From positions 1-63,990 of the forward strand of contig JADJFV010000017.1 in NCBI GenBank assembly GCA_016708435.1: a DNA stretch of 63,990 nt, written 5' to 3'. This DNA comes from Leptospiraceae bacterium. Its GTDB lineage: Bacteria > Spirochaetota > Leptospiria > Leptospirales > Leptospiraceae. Below the pieces are notes generated by a model. The model made no database searches. It was not told where the DNA came from and saw only the letters and a program-made list of their open reading frames with translations. The position numbers and the translations under genes were made by a program. This document shows positions 45,101 to 52,536 of this stretch, one piece after another. Positions within the stretch are counted from its first letter, which is position 1; the number at the start of each line of letters is the position of its first letter.

Positions 45101-48100
45101 GTAAGTTAATAACCACAGGAATCAGTGATTCAGTAAAGCGTGGAGAGCAGTTGATGCAAGTAGCGATGGGAGCAGCACAGTCCGCGGTAGCGAAAGACGA
45201 GATGGTGAAGAGTGTAGTGCAGGCATACCTGACCGGAGGGATGGCAGGGATACAGTCGATGGTGAAAGACAAAATCAGAGATGCGTTTATTGATAAAGTA
45301 GCAGAGGCAACGGGCATTAACCCCGACTTGGTGCGATTTGCGACAGGAAGATTTGAACAGGCGAAATTAACAAAGAAGATGAATAATCAGGCAGCGGGAC
45401 TTGGACGTGGAGTTGGTGCTGTGATGGGTGCTGGTGTAATGATGGCAATGGGTCCTGTAGGTCCGTTAATGATGGCAGGTCCACTCGGAGCTACAGCACT
45501 CGGTGCAGGAGCAGGAAACAGATTAGGAAGTAACATGATTTCCGGTGGCACATTGCGAACAACATTGAATAACCCCATCGTAGACGCTGGTCTCACGATG
45601 TCATCGGGATTAGCTGGCGCAATGATGGGAGGTCCTGCTGGACTGGTTGCAGGAGTAGCGGCTAAGAACAAATTGATGCAAAGTAGTTCTGTTGTATCAA
45701 ACAACAACCAATACAATGCGCTGCAACAACAAGAGATTGGACTCATTCAAGACGCAGCAGGAGCGGCAGTAGCAAACGCAATCGGTAGACCGGATGCAGC
45801 AGGAAACTTTTCACAAATACTCGGTGGACTTAAGAAAAGACAAGTGGCTAAGAAGAATAATGCGAACTTGGGAAAGGTTGCTAGTAGTGGTGTCGCCAGT
45901 GCTCTTAATATGGCAAATGGAATGGTGAAGGGTATTGTGAAGAATGCAGCGATAGCCGTAGGGGGAAGTGCCGATACATTCGACCACTTGACGGCTAATC
46001 CATTTACTCCACCAGGAACGTGGACTGGTGCGGCTAAGGTGGATATGTCGAAGGATGGGTTAATGAATCGAGTGCAAGAGATGGCATTCGCTGAGTTCTT
46101 GGAAAATAACGGTATGGATGCTGATTTAGCGAAGAGTGTGGCGGGTGCTACAAATAATAAAATCAAGGCAAAGAAAGCGAAGAAGGAAGAGAAAACTAAG
46201 GCGATAGAGTCTACGGCACAGACAGCAGTATCAGTGGCATTGGCAGCGATAACGGCGGGAGCGGCTACTCCTCTATTAACTGCACTCAATACATCGGCTA
46301 CTGCGGCTAATACGGTAGTAACTACAGCGAATATAGGATTGCAAGCTGCGATTGGTTCTAGAACTGGTGGCAAATCAGGAGCATTAGCAGGAGCGCTTAA
46401 CGGTATATTTCAATCAGCCGCAGGTGGTGCCTTGTCGAATGCGGGAAAAGCAGTTGGGATGTCACAGACGGCGGTGGATAATATTGTTGCTGCTGAGAAA
46501 TATTTAAAAGGGGTAAATGTAAGTTATTCGAAAGAAGACGGCTTCGGGATAAAGGCAAACGTGACTGCTGCTGTCCAAGGACTTGGAACTTCTCTTGGCT
46601 TTGGTAATGCAGATGCGATGAAAGCATTGTTTACGAATGTAACCATCGGACAATCACAGCGTGGTGGAGCAACATTTAACCTAGGAACAAATCTCGGATT
46701 CGGGACAATCGGTGTTAGCTACACGGGAAGTTCGGGAACATTTGGTGGAAGTTATGATATAATAGAAAGACAAGTTGGTGGTGCAAACTTTAGCTCTGAA
46801 TTATCCTACGACGGCAAAGAGGGATTTAGCGTGAGCGGGAATGCTGATTTCGGAAATGGATACGGACTTGGAATCGAGAATGGACGAAATGGAACGAGTG
46901 GTTCATTAACGATTTTAGGTTCTCAACAAGGAACTGTAGATGTAAATGGAAACTATACGGCTAATGAGAATTTCCTCGGTGAGATTAATGGTCAGGATAT
47001 TGCTGATTTGGCGGACACTATAGAGCGTCAAAGACTTGCAGAGGAGAATGAGCGTAATCCGGTGAAATCAGCGAAGGACGCTGCTGATGCGCAAGAAGTT
47101 GGTGGTGAGGAAGGTCCGCAAGGGCTAGTGGATTTGGTGTTTGCTGGGACTGCGGTTTTAATGACTGCTGCTGCTACGTTTATCGCTGGGGGTGGGTCTA
47201 GTGCGGCTTCGCCGAGTTCTCCTGCGGGTGGTGCGGGTAATGGTGGTAATGCGGAAGTTCCTATTGCGAGACGACGGGAGGATGAGGAAAGTTCTACAAC
47301 GGCTAACGACGAACATTCGCAGGAGGCTAGTTTCTTTGATCGTGTGACTGGTTTTGTGAGTGATGGTATTGATTTTATTGGTAATTCTGTAAGTAATGGC
47401 TTTGATTCTGTAAAGGCTAGTGTGTTCAATGTTTTGGGGATAAGACCAACAGCAGTTCCTATGTTTATTGGTTCTATCAGTGAAATAGATTCGAATCCAA
47501 TTAAGGATAGAGAGTTTGGAATCGTAGAAAATGAACCTCCATTTCCGGTTGCAGACTCTAATCCTCATTCAACGACAAGCGAGGAAAGTAGTGAAACTCC
47601 GATTAAGCCTACAGTGAGTAATTCCGAGAATGCTAGAATCGCTTTTATAGATAACAATATCATAAGAAGAAGTGAAGGTTTTCAGCCTACGCTATATGAG
47701 GATAAGCGTGGACGAGTTGCAATAGGTTATGGAAATACACCTTCGAATTTTCCATCTTTGTATTTGAGTAAGGCTGAAATTGAGGCGAACACAAGTCTTA
47801 GTAAGAAAAATAAAGCAGAATTATTAAGGATCAGGGGGCTACTAGATGATTCGAAAGCATCAGGGAATTATGGAAATCAGCAAGCTGGTATTATAGCGCA
47901 GCTACCGGAAAACTTACGTAGATATATCTATACACCAATTGAAAAATATCCGACTCATATATTTCCAGATGGATCAGGAAGGACATACAGGGATTTACAT
48001 CCGTATTTTGGAAATGCACAAATTAATGAAGGCAATGCAATGGCAGTAGCGAGAAGAGACCTTGATCGAGTAATTGGCAATATGCACAGTAACGGTCGTG

Positions 48101-48405
48101 GTGAAATGGTTTCTGTAGAAACTTTAAACAGATACCCACAAAATCAAATAGAGCAAGTATATAATTTTATATATTGGTCAGGTGGAAATCCATATACGAC
48201 GAAAGAAGGAGAAAATCTAATAAATGACAGAAAAGCTGCCTTGACAAGTAGACTTTACAATGCCCTAAATAATTCGAACGAAACAACTCGCTTAAATGAA
48301 TTGCGTGCAGTATTCGATGCAGTTGAAACCGATCCTGATTTTGGGATGGCTGGTAGAGTGCAGAGTTGGAGAGATGCATTTCCTAGATCGGAAACAACAA
48401 AATGA
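42163..48405 (+). CDS. giant secreted polymorphic-toxin-like protein with GH24 muramidase tip (copy 1)
   Basis: The start is ATG 42163 (MRNTRLNR) because GGAG lies seven bases upstream and it is the only start kept in all three copies; the ATG at 42142 is CTG in copy 3. The 2080-residue protein has a signal peptide ending SLNA-QD. A long Asn/Gln-rich coiled-coil-like stem with two variable blocks follows (DNA 43291-43713 and about 44539-44800). Next come a Gly/Ala-rich hydrophobic segment (GAVMGAGVMMAMG), a beta-rich Gly/Ser region, one more membrane-like segment (VDLVFAGTAVLMTAAATFIA) and the tip. The tip (from about residue 1826) reads IIRRSEGFQPTLYED and GYGNT, a GH24 lysozyme pattern with Glu1838 and Asp1847. 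The body resembles the Leptospira TIGR04388 family (recalled). The stop overlaps the downstream gene by ATGA. Confidence 0.8.
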   Translation: MRNTRLNRMNRIVRSGKCKKSLVRLQSFLALFSFVFSILSASLFLIPSSLNAQDPIYPIGLTGGGASGNPTLQLNNYDAAGMEDFFQDANTQAGDVDSWVALVVDNIGMLRASWESEADLQIQDYVKNLNVSDNYNGVANYRDALQKELNSQKEAALALWERTAMKDINLQLENYVTSLTGGIEDEAVVNTESSQSNATEVLSNNRLTPEQIKASFGESKRDWENQFRTSADTGLKQYDDSLDTINANYSRFMRQLDNADGTFQQNLQAIQEYKNNVKSGIRTTVTNLEKFLNEPANDSLFGGSNGKSRTQAGLDLNSLIVEFRALLAPNAQDDFSFILTELSSKMREYLGKQAGNAATRQTTIQNQVYTNYVNNDPSAIANMKDRTDAKELTGPIFSDLNGAPVMNQNYQTFIDYFKGKFSLDVFMRTINDYYCGECNLTAYQIGGAPPTSGRAITKIYDANIFASSHPWFWEDAVNNATHTAWGASSNYQSDGAGYLYWQETLNACQVCAPVSHFQETFAYKISYQVTDFTAQTNAVTWGNFANQLNTQFSNWQNNLIPAISNWESQAANYNNFYHQWKSNADTLRANAKTEYEASTAKIESDRSKWLLAMENQKKDAEKEWDSIESKLNVNEMTGKDLSALLSQTPSADAIAVNSPNAQVNSFNTTLNNLQNTKFNFQSTDYRDEIARYNYTGEKPKDGLSELKKFGIAETIKSALTDPFSNQNSYSIFNPEYNAPSTSVTGINLKTAFTSAFNGVQNLAYVNGTTDAADRYQKEYYDSIVNQYKYTFKKDVMDARRETALDNYMLSEFKLSKAQVDDILSGKAALKGGIDLKAARTAFLNKLSDTDLLSASEKTAYETGTCYKDLAKCAFMETNKDLKSITVENGQIVITREISDGTIHLGDGGVPKEGEPNYNLVGGYQSGKKTDVIRVNMAKMGVVIQNPKDLFTQWTNEDYNAIADNLGDKANELFASAEKDSKLITTGISDSVKRGEQLMQVAMGAAQSAVAKDEMVKSVVQAYLTGGMAGIQSMVKDKIRDAFIDKVAEATGINPDLVRFATGRFEQAKLTKKMNNQAAGLGRGVGAVMGAGVMMAMGPVGPLMMAGPLGATALGAGAGNRLGSNMISGGTLRTTLNNPIVDAGLTMSSGLAGAMMGGPAGLVAGVAAKNKLMQSSSVVSNNNQYNALQQQEIGLIQDAAGAAVANAIGRPDAAGNFSQILGGLKKRQVAKKNNANLGKVASSGVASALNMANGMVKGIVKNAAIAVGGSADTFDHLTANPFTPPGTWTGAAKVDMSKDGLMNRVQEMAFAEFLENNGMDADLAKSVAGATNNKIKAKKAKKEEKTKAIESTAQTAVSVALAAITAGAATPLLTALNTSATAANTVVTTANIGLQAAIGSRTGGKSGALAGALNGIFQSAAGGALSNAGKAVGMSQTAVDNIVAAEKYLKGVNVSYSKEDGFGIKANVTAAVQGLGTSLGFGNADAMKALFTNVTIGQSQRGGATFNLGTNLGFGTIGVSYTGSSGTFGGSYDIIERQVGGANFSSELSYDGKEGFSVSGNADFGNGYGLGIENGRNGTSGSLTILGSQQGTVDVNGNYTANENFLGEINGQDIADLADTIERQRLAEENERNPVKSAKDAADAQEVGGEEGPQGLVDLVFAGTAVLMTAAATFIAGGGSSAASPSSPAGGAGNGGNAEVPIARRREDEESSTTANDEHSQEASFFDRVTGFVSDGIDFIGNSVSNGFDSVKASVFNVLGIRPTAVPMFIGSISEIDSNPIKDREFGIVENEPPFPVADSNPHSTTSEESSETPIKPTVSNSENARIAFIDNNIIRRSEGFQPTLYEDKRGRVAIGYGNTPSNFPSLYLSKAEIEANTSLSKKNKAELLRIRGLLDDSKASGNYGNQQAGIIAQLPENLRRYIYTPIEKYPTHIFPDGSGRTYRDLHPYFGNAQINEGNAMAVARRDLDRVIGNMHSNGRGEMVSVETLNRYPQNQIEQVYNFIYWSGGNPYTTKEGENLINDRKAALTSRLYNALNNSNETTRLNELRAVFDAVETDPDFGMAGRVQSWRDAFPRSETTK

Positions 48406-49529
48406 AATACTGGTTAATGAATATTATCCCCTTTCTTATTATAGTACCACTCAATGCACAGGACTTTGTTAGAAATCGTGACGAATGTTTGCGAGAAGAG
48501 GTATTAAAAAAATTAAAAGGAACTTGGATTGTTGATAGTGTCATCCATTTTGTAAATAAGAAGAATGTAATTTCTAAAAGTAGATTAGATATTCCCGAAG
48601 AAAGGAGAGACAAAAAGCTAACAATTGGAGACGATTTTATACAATGGGAAGAGCCAATGTATGATTTCAAAACTAAAAAGTTAGAAAAACAGTATTGCAA
48701 GTTGTCCTCGATGAAAATTTTTAGAGGAAAGGTAATGAATTCTTGTTATAACTGCAATAAAGAAGACTACGAATTCTCTTCTCCTTATGATGTAGTTGTC
48801 AACGTGTCCAATCCCTATAGGAAAACCTGTGACGATTCTCAAACTTCTTCAAAATATGATTTACTTGAGTTTACATATAATACTAGACTAAAGCGAATCG
48901 GGATGGCTGATTTTTTTCAAGGATTGTTTTTAAAAAAAATGACACCTATGAAAGATATTGATTTCAGTGTAATAGAAAATTGCGATCATAGTTTTCAAAG
49001 CTGCAAAGAATGTGAAGGTTTAGTGCGTGAGGATAATTCTGTCTTGAAAAGTCTTGAGGGGGAATGGGAAGTATTCAAGGTAAGTCATCAACAAGAAGGC
49101 TTTCCTGAGATGAGCGAAGAAGAAAGAGAGGATTTGATTGGAAAAAAAATTCTCGTTACCGAGGAAGGATTTCGATTTCTTTCCAAATTAGATTCATATT
49201 CTAGAAATTATTATGACTATTACTGTCCCTCTAAAAGAGCCTTAATAGTTCATACTACATTTGATAAAGTAGATATGCTAGCAAAGAAAAACAATTCTGA
49301 ATACGTTAGTGCTGGCTTTACGTTATTTAACGCAAAAGGTCCTATGTATGTTAAAACAAAAAAAGGAATAAAATTCAAACCATTTACAAGCGAAACAAAA
49401 GTCTTATACATTGATAACCCATGCCAAATCACTATCTTTGATACAATATTAGTATTCTTTAACAAAACCATGGTGCTCCAACTTGAAGGAGATTATTTAT
49501 ATTTGAATAGAGTGAAGAAAAAGAAATAA
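48402..49529 (+). CDS. secreted two-domain lipocalin-like protein, candidate immunity to muramidase tip
   Basis: The ATG overlaps the toxin stop by four bases, so both are made together. The 375-residue protein has a signal peptide (MKYWLMNIIPFLIIVPLNA-QD) and two related domains that open KKLKGTWIVDSV and KSLEGEWEVFKV, a lipocalin-like start. Each contains several cysteines likely to form disulphides in the periplasm. An immunity protein against a peptidoglycan hydrolase must act in the periplasm, which fits. Two shorter secreted paralogue-like proteins lie downstream. The family is not one I can name; the immunity role is inferred from coupling and location. Confidence 0.7.
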   Translation: MKYWLMNIIPFLIIVPLNAQDFVRNRDECLREEVLKKLKGTWIVDSVIHFVNKKNVISKSRLDIPEERRDKKLTIGDDFIQWEEPMYDFKTKKLEKQYCKLSSMKIFRGKVMNSCYNCNKEDYEFSSPYDVVVNVSNPYRKTCDDSQTSSKYDLLEFTYNTRLKRIGMADFFQGLFLKKMTPMKDIDFSVIENCDHSFQSCKECEGLVREDNSVLKSLEGEWEVFKVSHQQEGFPEMSEEEREDLIGKKILVTEEGFRFLSKLDSYSRNYYDYYCPSKRALIVHTTFDKVDMLAKKNNSEYVSAGFTLFNAKGPMYVKTKKGIKFKPFTSETKVLYIDNPCQITIFDTILVFFNKTMVLQLEGDYLYLNRVKKKK

Positions 49530-49594
49530 TGCGAATAATTCTTGTTAAGGCTAACAAAGTGTACCTACTCCTAAGCGAAAGCGATCAAGGCGGT

Positions 49595-49654
49595 GTCAAT
49601 AATTTGCATACTCGAAAAAAATTCTTGCAACACAATAAAGAGCAAATTATTGAC
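49595..49654. repeat. perfect 13-base inverted repeat after immunity gene
   Basis: GTCAATAATTTGC (49595-49607) and its exact complement (49642-49654) are separated by 34 bases. A CCGCGAGCGCGG-like palindrome follows within 12 bases. It may be a terminator-type structure after the immunity gene or the end of a lost mobile element. Confidence 0.5.
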
Positions 49655-49696
49655 AATAGCCGCGAGCGCGGTCGGTGTGTTGTGGTAGAGGTAGGG

Positions 49697-49983
49697 TGTC
49701 GCTCGCCAAAATGCAATCCGCAAGACTATTTGGAGGTGGTATGCCAACGGTATACATGGTGTAACCCTCCGAGTATAGGAATTGCATTTGGTGAATAAAG
49801 TTTAGAAGGTAATAGCTCATAGATTCTACCAAGCGGTGAATCTTTATTTCTAAAAAGATGAGACCGAGATTGATTGTAATAATTAATATATTCCTTGAGA
49901 AGTTTATCAAGATGATGCTCATTAAAAGGAATGACATGATCCAACAACTCTCTTCTCACTGTTCCATTAAATCTTTCCATAAT
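49697..49983 (-). mobile_element. insertion sequence remnant A
   Basis: From TGTCGCTCGCC at 49697 the sequence matches the transposase-distal end of the elements at 51268 and 59776, including GGTATACATGGTGTAACCC. The match runs up to 49983, where it stops abruptly and toxin-tip-like coding sequence begins. Only about 290 bases are left, so the element cannot move by itself. Confidence 0.8.
49726..49983 (-). pseudogene. integrase-type transposase, C-terminal remnant
   Basis: Roughly the last 85 residues of the transposase remain: MERFNGTVRRELLDHV, with the third catalytic residue Glu, and the end GGLHHVYRWHTTSK. The N-terminal helix-turn-helix and the first two catalytic Asp residues are missing. 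The remnant is very similar to the complete protein at 51298-52365 but not identical, so it stems from an older insertion. Confidence 0.8.
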
Positions 49984-50189
49984 CACTCATTAGTCATATC
50001 AATAAAGGGGAAATCGACAAAGCAATGCAATTCATAGCAGAAACACAAAAGCAAACTAAAGATCATAAAACCGGTGTAACGGCAACAACGCCGTATCTTC
50101 TCGGAACTAGAATCAGAAACTACAATACCGTGAAGTGGTTCCTGACAGGTCAGCAACCTTCTCATATGCAAGACAAGGTGCCAGAATAG
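49983..50189 (+). pseudogene. orphan toxin-tip remnant (68 codons) cut by the insertion sequence
   Basis: Directly at the edge of insertion sequence remnant A an open frame without a start runs 68 codons to TAG at 50187-50189. It reads HINKGEIDKAMQFIAETQKQ, then TATTPYLLGTRIRNYNTVKW and ends MQDKVPE. It has no detectable similarity to the muramidase tip or the copy 2 tip. It is followed after nine bases by a secreted small gene, exactly like the tip-immunity order elsewhere in this array. I interpret it as the C-terminal end of a lost or displaced toxin tip. Confidence 0.55.
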
Positions 50190-50198
50190 AGGCATGGA

Positions 50199-50723
50199 AT
50201 GAAATTAATTTTCTTTTTCATTATTATAATACTATCAACGAATCATCCATTGCTTTGGGGAGAGAGCAAGGAAGAGATAGATAAAAAGAAAGGGGAATTT
50301 CAAAAAATTGAGGGAAAATGGAAGTTAGACAGGATTGTTTTATCAAATGGGAGTGATACCTCTCATTTAAATGAGGGTGTGGATTTAAAGCATATTATAG
50401 AAGTTTACTGGTTAAAAATCGAAAAAGAACGAATGTTGCTTTACTCGCAGGAAGAAGCTTGGAATGATTGCACTCTTGTATATAGGACATGGGAAAGGCT
50501 AGGGCGATTCTGGAAATATGTAATGTACAATAAATTAGATCCGTTTGATGATAAGCTCATATACAAGCCTTATGAAAAAATAAAAATTTTTTATGCAAGA
50601 TGCACAAAGGAAGGCGGAACGGAATCTGATATAGTGTTTCGAGAGGTTGTACATGTAGGGAGAGCGGATGAAATATTTATCGTATTTGGAATCCAATTCT
50701 TTATTTATAAGAGAATAAAATGA
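50199..50723 (+). CDS. secreted lipocalin-like protein, candidate orphan immunity
   Basis: The 174-residue protein has a signal peptide (MKLIFFFIIIILSTNHPLLW) and a single domain opening FQKIEGKWKLDRIV, matching the domain starts of the protein at 48402-49529. Two later cysteines (NDCTLVY and ARCTKEG) are in similar places to the second domain there. It sits nine bases after an orphan tip remnant and overlaps the next gene by ATGA. Likely a periplasmic immunity protein left from a replaced cassette. Confidence 0.65.
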   Translation: MKLIFFFIIIILSTNHPLLWGESKEEIDKKKGEFQKIEGKWKLDRIVLSNGSDTSHLNEGVDLKHIIEVYWLKIEKERMLLYSQEEAWNDCTLVYRTWERLGRFWKYVMYNKLDPFDDKLIYKPYEKIKIFYARCTKEGGTESDIVFREVVHVGRADEIFIVFGIQFFIYKRIK

Positions 50724-51370
50724 AAGGTTTCTTAATTTTCATGTTCTTGATTAGTACCTTATTTGCAGAAGAAGCGATTCGTATACCTGACGAAGAAGTG
50801 CAAACCTACCACGCAAAATTTTACGGGGTATGGGTAATTCACCGTTATCTGTATGGAAGTCGAAGCCCTCAATCCTTTGTAATGAAAATTGAGAGGTTTC
50901 ATTATTATCATAAACATGTAGTCGGGAATCCGCAAAGATGGCTAGGAAAAAGAATACTTATAGATAGTGAAAAAATTCAGTTTCCGGATCCGCTAAAGAA
51001 ATATGATAGATACCATGATTCTAGAAAATGCTCCTTTAATTTAGATAGTGATATTTATATTTATAAAAATTCCATTACATATATCTTGGATAGCGACTTT
51101 GGCAACTATGGTTATAAGAACGCATTAGGCTTTAACTCAAATGATAAATATATACTTTTAGAAAATTTTAATTGTTATGAAACACCTTTTGATAAAATTT
51201 TTCTAATTAATGAAAAGGAACTTGTCTTTAATTTTGGTGGAGTTTTCTTCATTGCGAAGAAGAAGGGTGTGCTTCGCCAAAATGCAATCTGCAATGATTA
51301 CTTGGAGGAGGAATGCCAACGGTATACATGGTGTAACCCTCCGAGTATAGGAATTGAATCTGGCGAATAA
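50720..51370 (+). CDS. secreted lipocalin-like protein with C-terminus supplied by insertion sequence
   Basis: The product has 216 residues with a signal peptide (MKGFLIFMFLISTLFA-EE), a KFYGVWVIHRYLYGS opening like the lipocalin-like proteins upstream, and two cysteines. The natural end is probably near FNFGGVFFIAKKK (about residue 180). From 51268 on, the frame runs into the insertion sequence end and adds QNAICNDYLEEECQRYTWCN and more until a stop inside the element. So the insertion replaced the original stop codon. It overlaps the previous gene by four bases. Immunity role is inferred from context. Confidence 0.6.
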   Translation: MKGFLIFMFLISTLFAEEAIRIPDEEVQTYHAKFYGVWVIHRYLYGSRSPQSFVMKIERFHYYHKHVVGNPQRWLGKRILIDSEKIQFPDPLKKYDRYHDSRKCSFNLDSDIYIYKNSITYILDSDFGNYGYKNALGFNSNDKYILLENFNCYETPFDKIFLINEKELVFNFGGVFFIAKKKGVLRQNAICNDYLEEECQRYTWCNPPSIGIESGE

Positions 51371-52405
51371 AGCTTGCAAGGGAGAGATTCATAGACACGA
51401 CCAAGAGGCGAATCTTTATTTCTAAATAAATGAGAACGAGAGTTATTGTAATAGTGAATGTAATCCTTGAGAAGAGAATCTAAATGATCTTCGTTGGAGA
51501 TGATAATATGATCTAAAAGTTCTCTTCTAACAGTTCCATTGAAACGTTCCATAATTCCATTCTGCCATGGCGAATGAAATGCAGTACGCTTGGGGAATAT
51601 ACCGAATCTCCGCAAGAAACAACGAAAGTCTTTAGAGAATATTTTATCATTGTCCATGATGAGATATTTTGGAAGAACTTCGACGAAACCGAAAGCATTA
51701 CGAATTTGTTGTTTAACCCAATTTGGATTTGGATAATAGGTAGAACGAAAGTAAATGATCTCTCTAGTCTTGTGCGAGATAATAAACAAAGTATACAAAG
51801 TCTTAAAATTCCATGTATATGAAACACAAAAATCCATTGCGATGATTTTATCAGCATGGTTAGAAAGAAAAGTTTTCCAAGATTGCTTCGCTTTATTATT
51901 CGGAAAAAGAATTTTCAGGTAACGGGAAACAGTTCTTTCGGAGACTTTGAATCCTAAATGTAAAAGTTCCGCATGAATTTTGGGAGCACCATATGTTGGA
52001 TTTTCTGTTTTGATACGAATAATAAGTTCCTTCAATTCTCGGATAATAGGCTTTCTCCCCGCTATTTTAAGAAATAGACTCTTTGAGATAAATGACCAAT
52101 AGACTTTGAAAAGATTTCGATGCCATCCGATTATGGTTTCTGGTTGGACGATAAAGAGATAGTCTTTCCAGTTTGCGAGAAATCGTTTTAAAAATACCCA
52201 GAATAAAATGAAAGTAAAGCTAGGTTTGATTTTCTTTCTGTAACGAGCGCGAAGGATTCTGAGTTGGTGCTTGAGAGCGAGATTGGCGAGTAAGGAATGA
52301 TTGGAATCATTGAGTAAAATTTTAAGGAATAAGAATTGAAATAGAATGAATAAAACAAACGACATGAAAGGGAGGGATAATTAAAAGAAATTGGAAATGA
52401 TGTAA
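51268..52405 (-). mobile_element. insertion sequence B, apparently complete, integrase-type transposase
   Basis: The element starts at TGTGCTTCGCC (compare TGTCGCTCGCC in copies A and D) and carries one intact transposase gene on the minus strand. The right end is not resolved, because the sequence upstream of the transposase blends into the giant-gene leader at about 52405-52410. I could not find a matching terminal inverted repeat or a target duplication by eye. It is oriented like the element at 59776. Confidence 0.8.
51298..52365 (-). CDS. integrase-core transposase (DDE, rve family)
   Basis: The 355-residue protein has an N-terminal hydrophobic/basic helix, PETIIGWHRNLFKVYW, a helix-turn-helix region (TYGAPKIHAELLHLGFKVSE and RTVSRYLKILFP), and the rve catalytic core. 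The acidic triad is visible in IIAMDFCVSYTWN, YLIMDNDKIFS and GIMERFNGT. It ends GGLHHVYRW, typical of a large unassigned group of integrase-core transposases I recall from many phyla. The frame is complete, so the element could be active. Confidence 0.88.
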   Translation of the reverse strand: MSFVLFILFQFLFLKILLNDSNHSLLANLALKHQLRILRARYRKKIKPSFTFILFWVFLKRFLANWKDYLFIVQPETIIGWHRNLFKVYWSFISKSLFLKIAGRKPIIRELKELIIRIKTENPTYGAPKIHAELLHLGFKVSERTVSRYLKILFPNNKAKQSWKTFLSNHADKIIAMDFCVSYTWNFKTLYTLFIISHKTREIIYFRSTYYPNPNWVKQQIRNAFGFVEVLPKYLIMDNDKIFSKDFRCFLRRFGIFPKRTAFHSPWQNGIMERFNGTVRRELLDHIIISNEDHLDSLLKDYIHYYNNSRSHLFRNKDSPLGRVYESLPCKLYSPDSIPILGGLHHVYRWHSSSK

Positions 52406-52409
52406 AGAA

Positions 52410-52536
52410 AAAAAGTAGAAATAAAATATTGGAGTAAAAGTAATAAAATAACAAAAAAGCTAGACAGAAATAGAAAAAGCCTAACAATTACCGACCGAGC
52501 CATGCTCAACACCAAATGAAAGACTGGAGTAGCAAT
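52410..52536 (+). repeat. conserved leader of giant gene, copy 2
   Basis: This matches 42036-42162 base for base as far as I can compare by eye, then diverges just after the ATG (CGAAATACAA in common). It starts within about 45 bases of the transposase start of insertion sequence B. Confidence 0.7.

Noticed and set aside
45747..46373. Long open frames opposite the giant genes (also 58187-58891 and 55691-56326)
   Set aside because: They mirror the strongly biased Ala/Gly-rich codons of the sense strand, have no ribosome sites, and recur only because the copies are repeated.
49529..49798. 89-codon frame overlapping the stop of the first immunity gene by TAATG
   Set aside because: Its second half is the insertion sequence end, it spans the inverted repeat at 49595-49654, and the first half shows no protein-like pattern. 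Probably chance read-through.
52405..52487. N-terminal extension of the transposase frames into the giant-gene leader (also 60871-60990)
   Set aside because: The added residues are Phe/Tyr-rich translation of the AT-rich leader; the conserved protein begins at MS(F/L)VLF- or MSLVFF-type starts in both copies.
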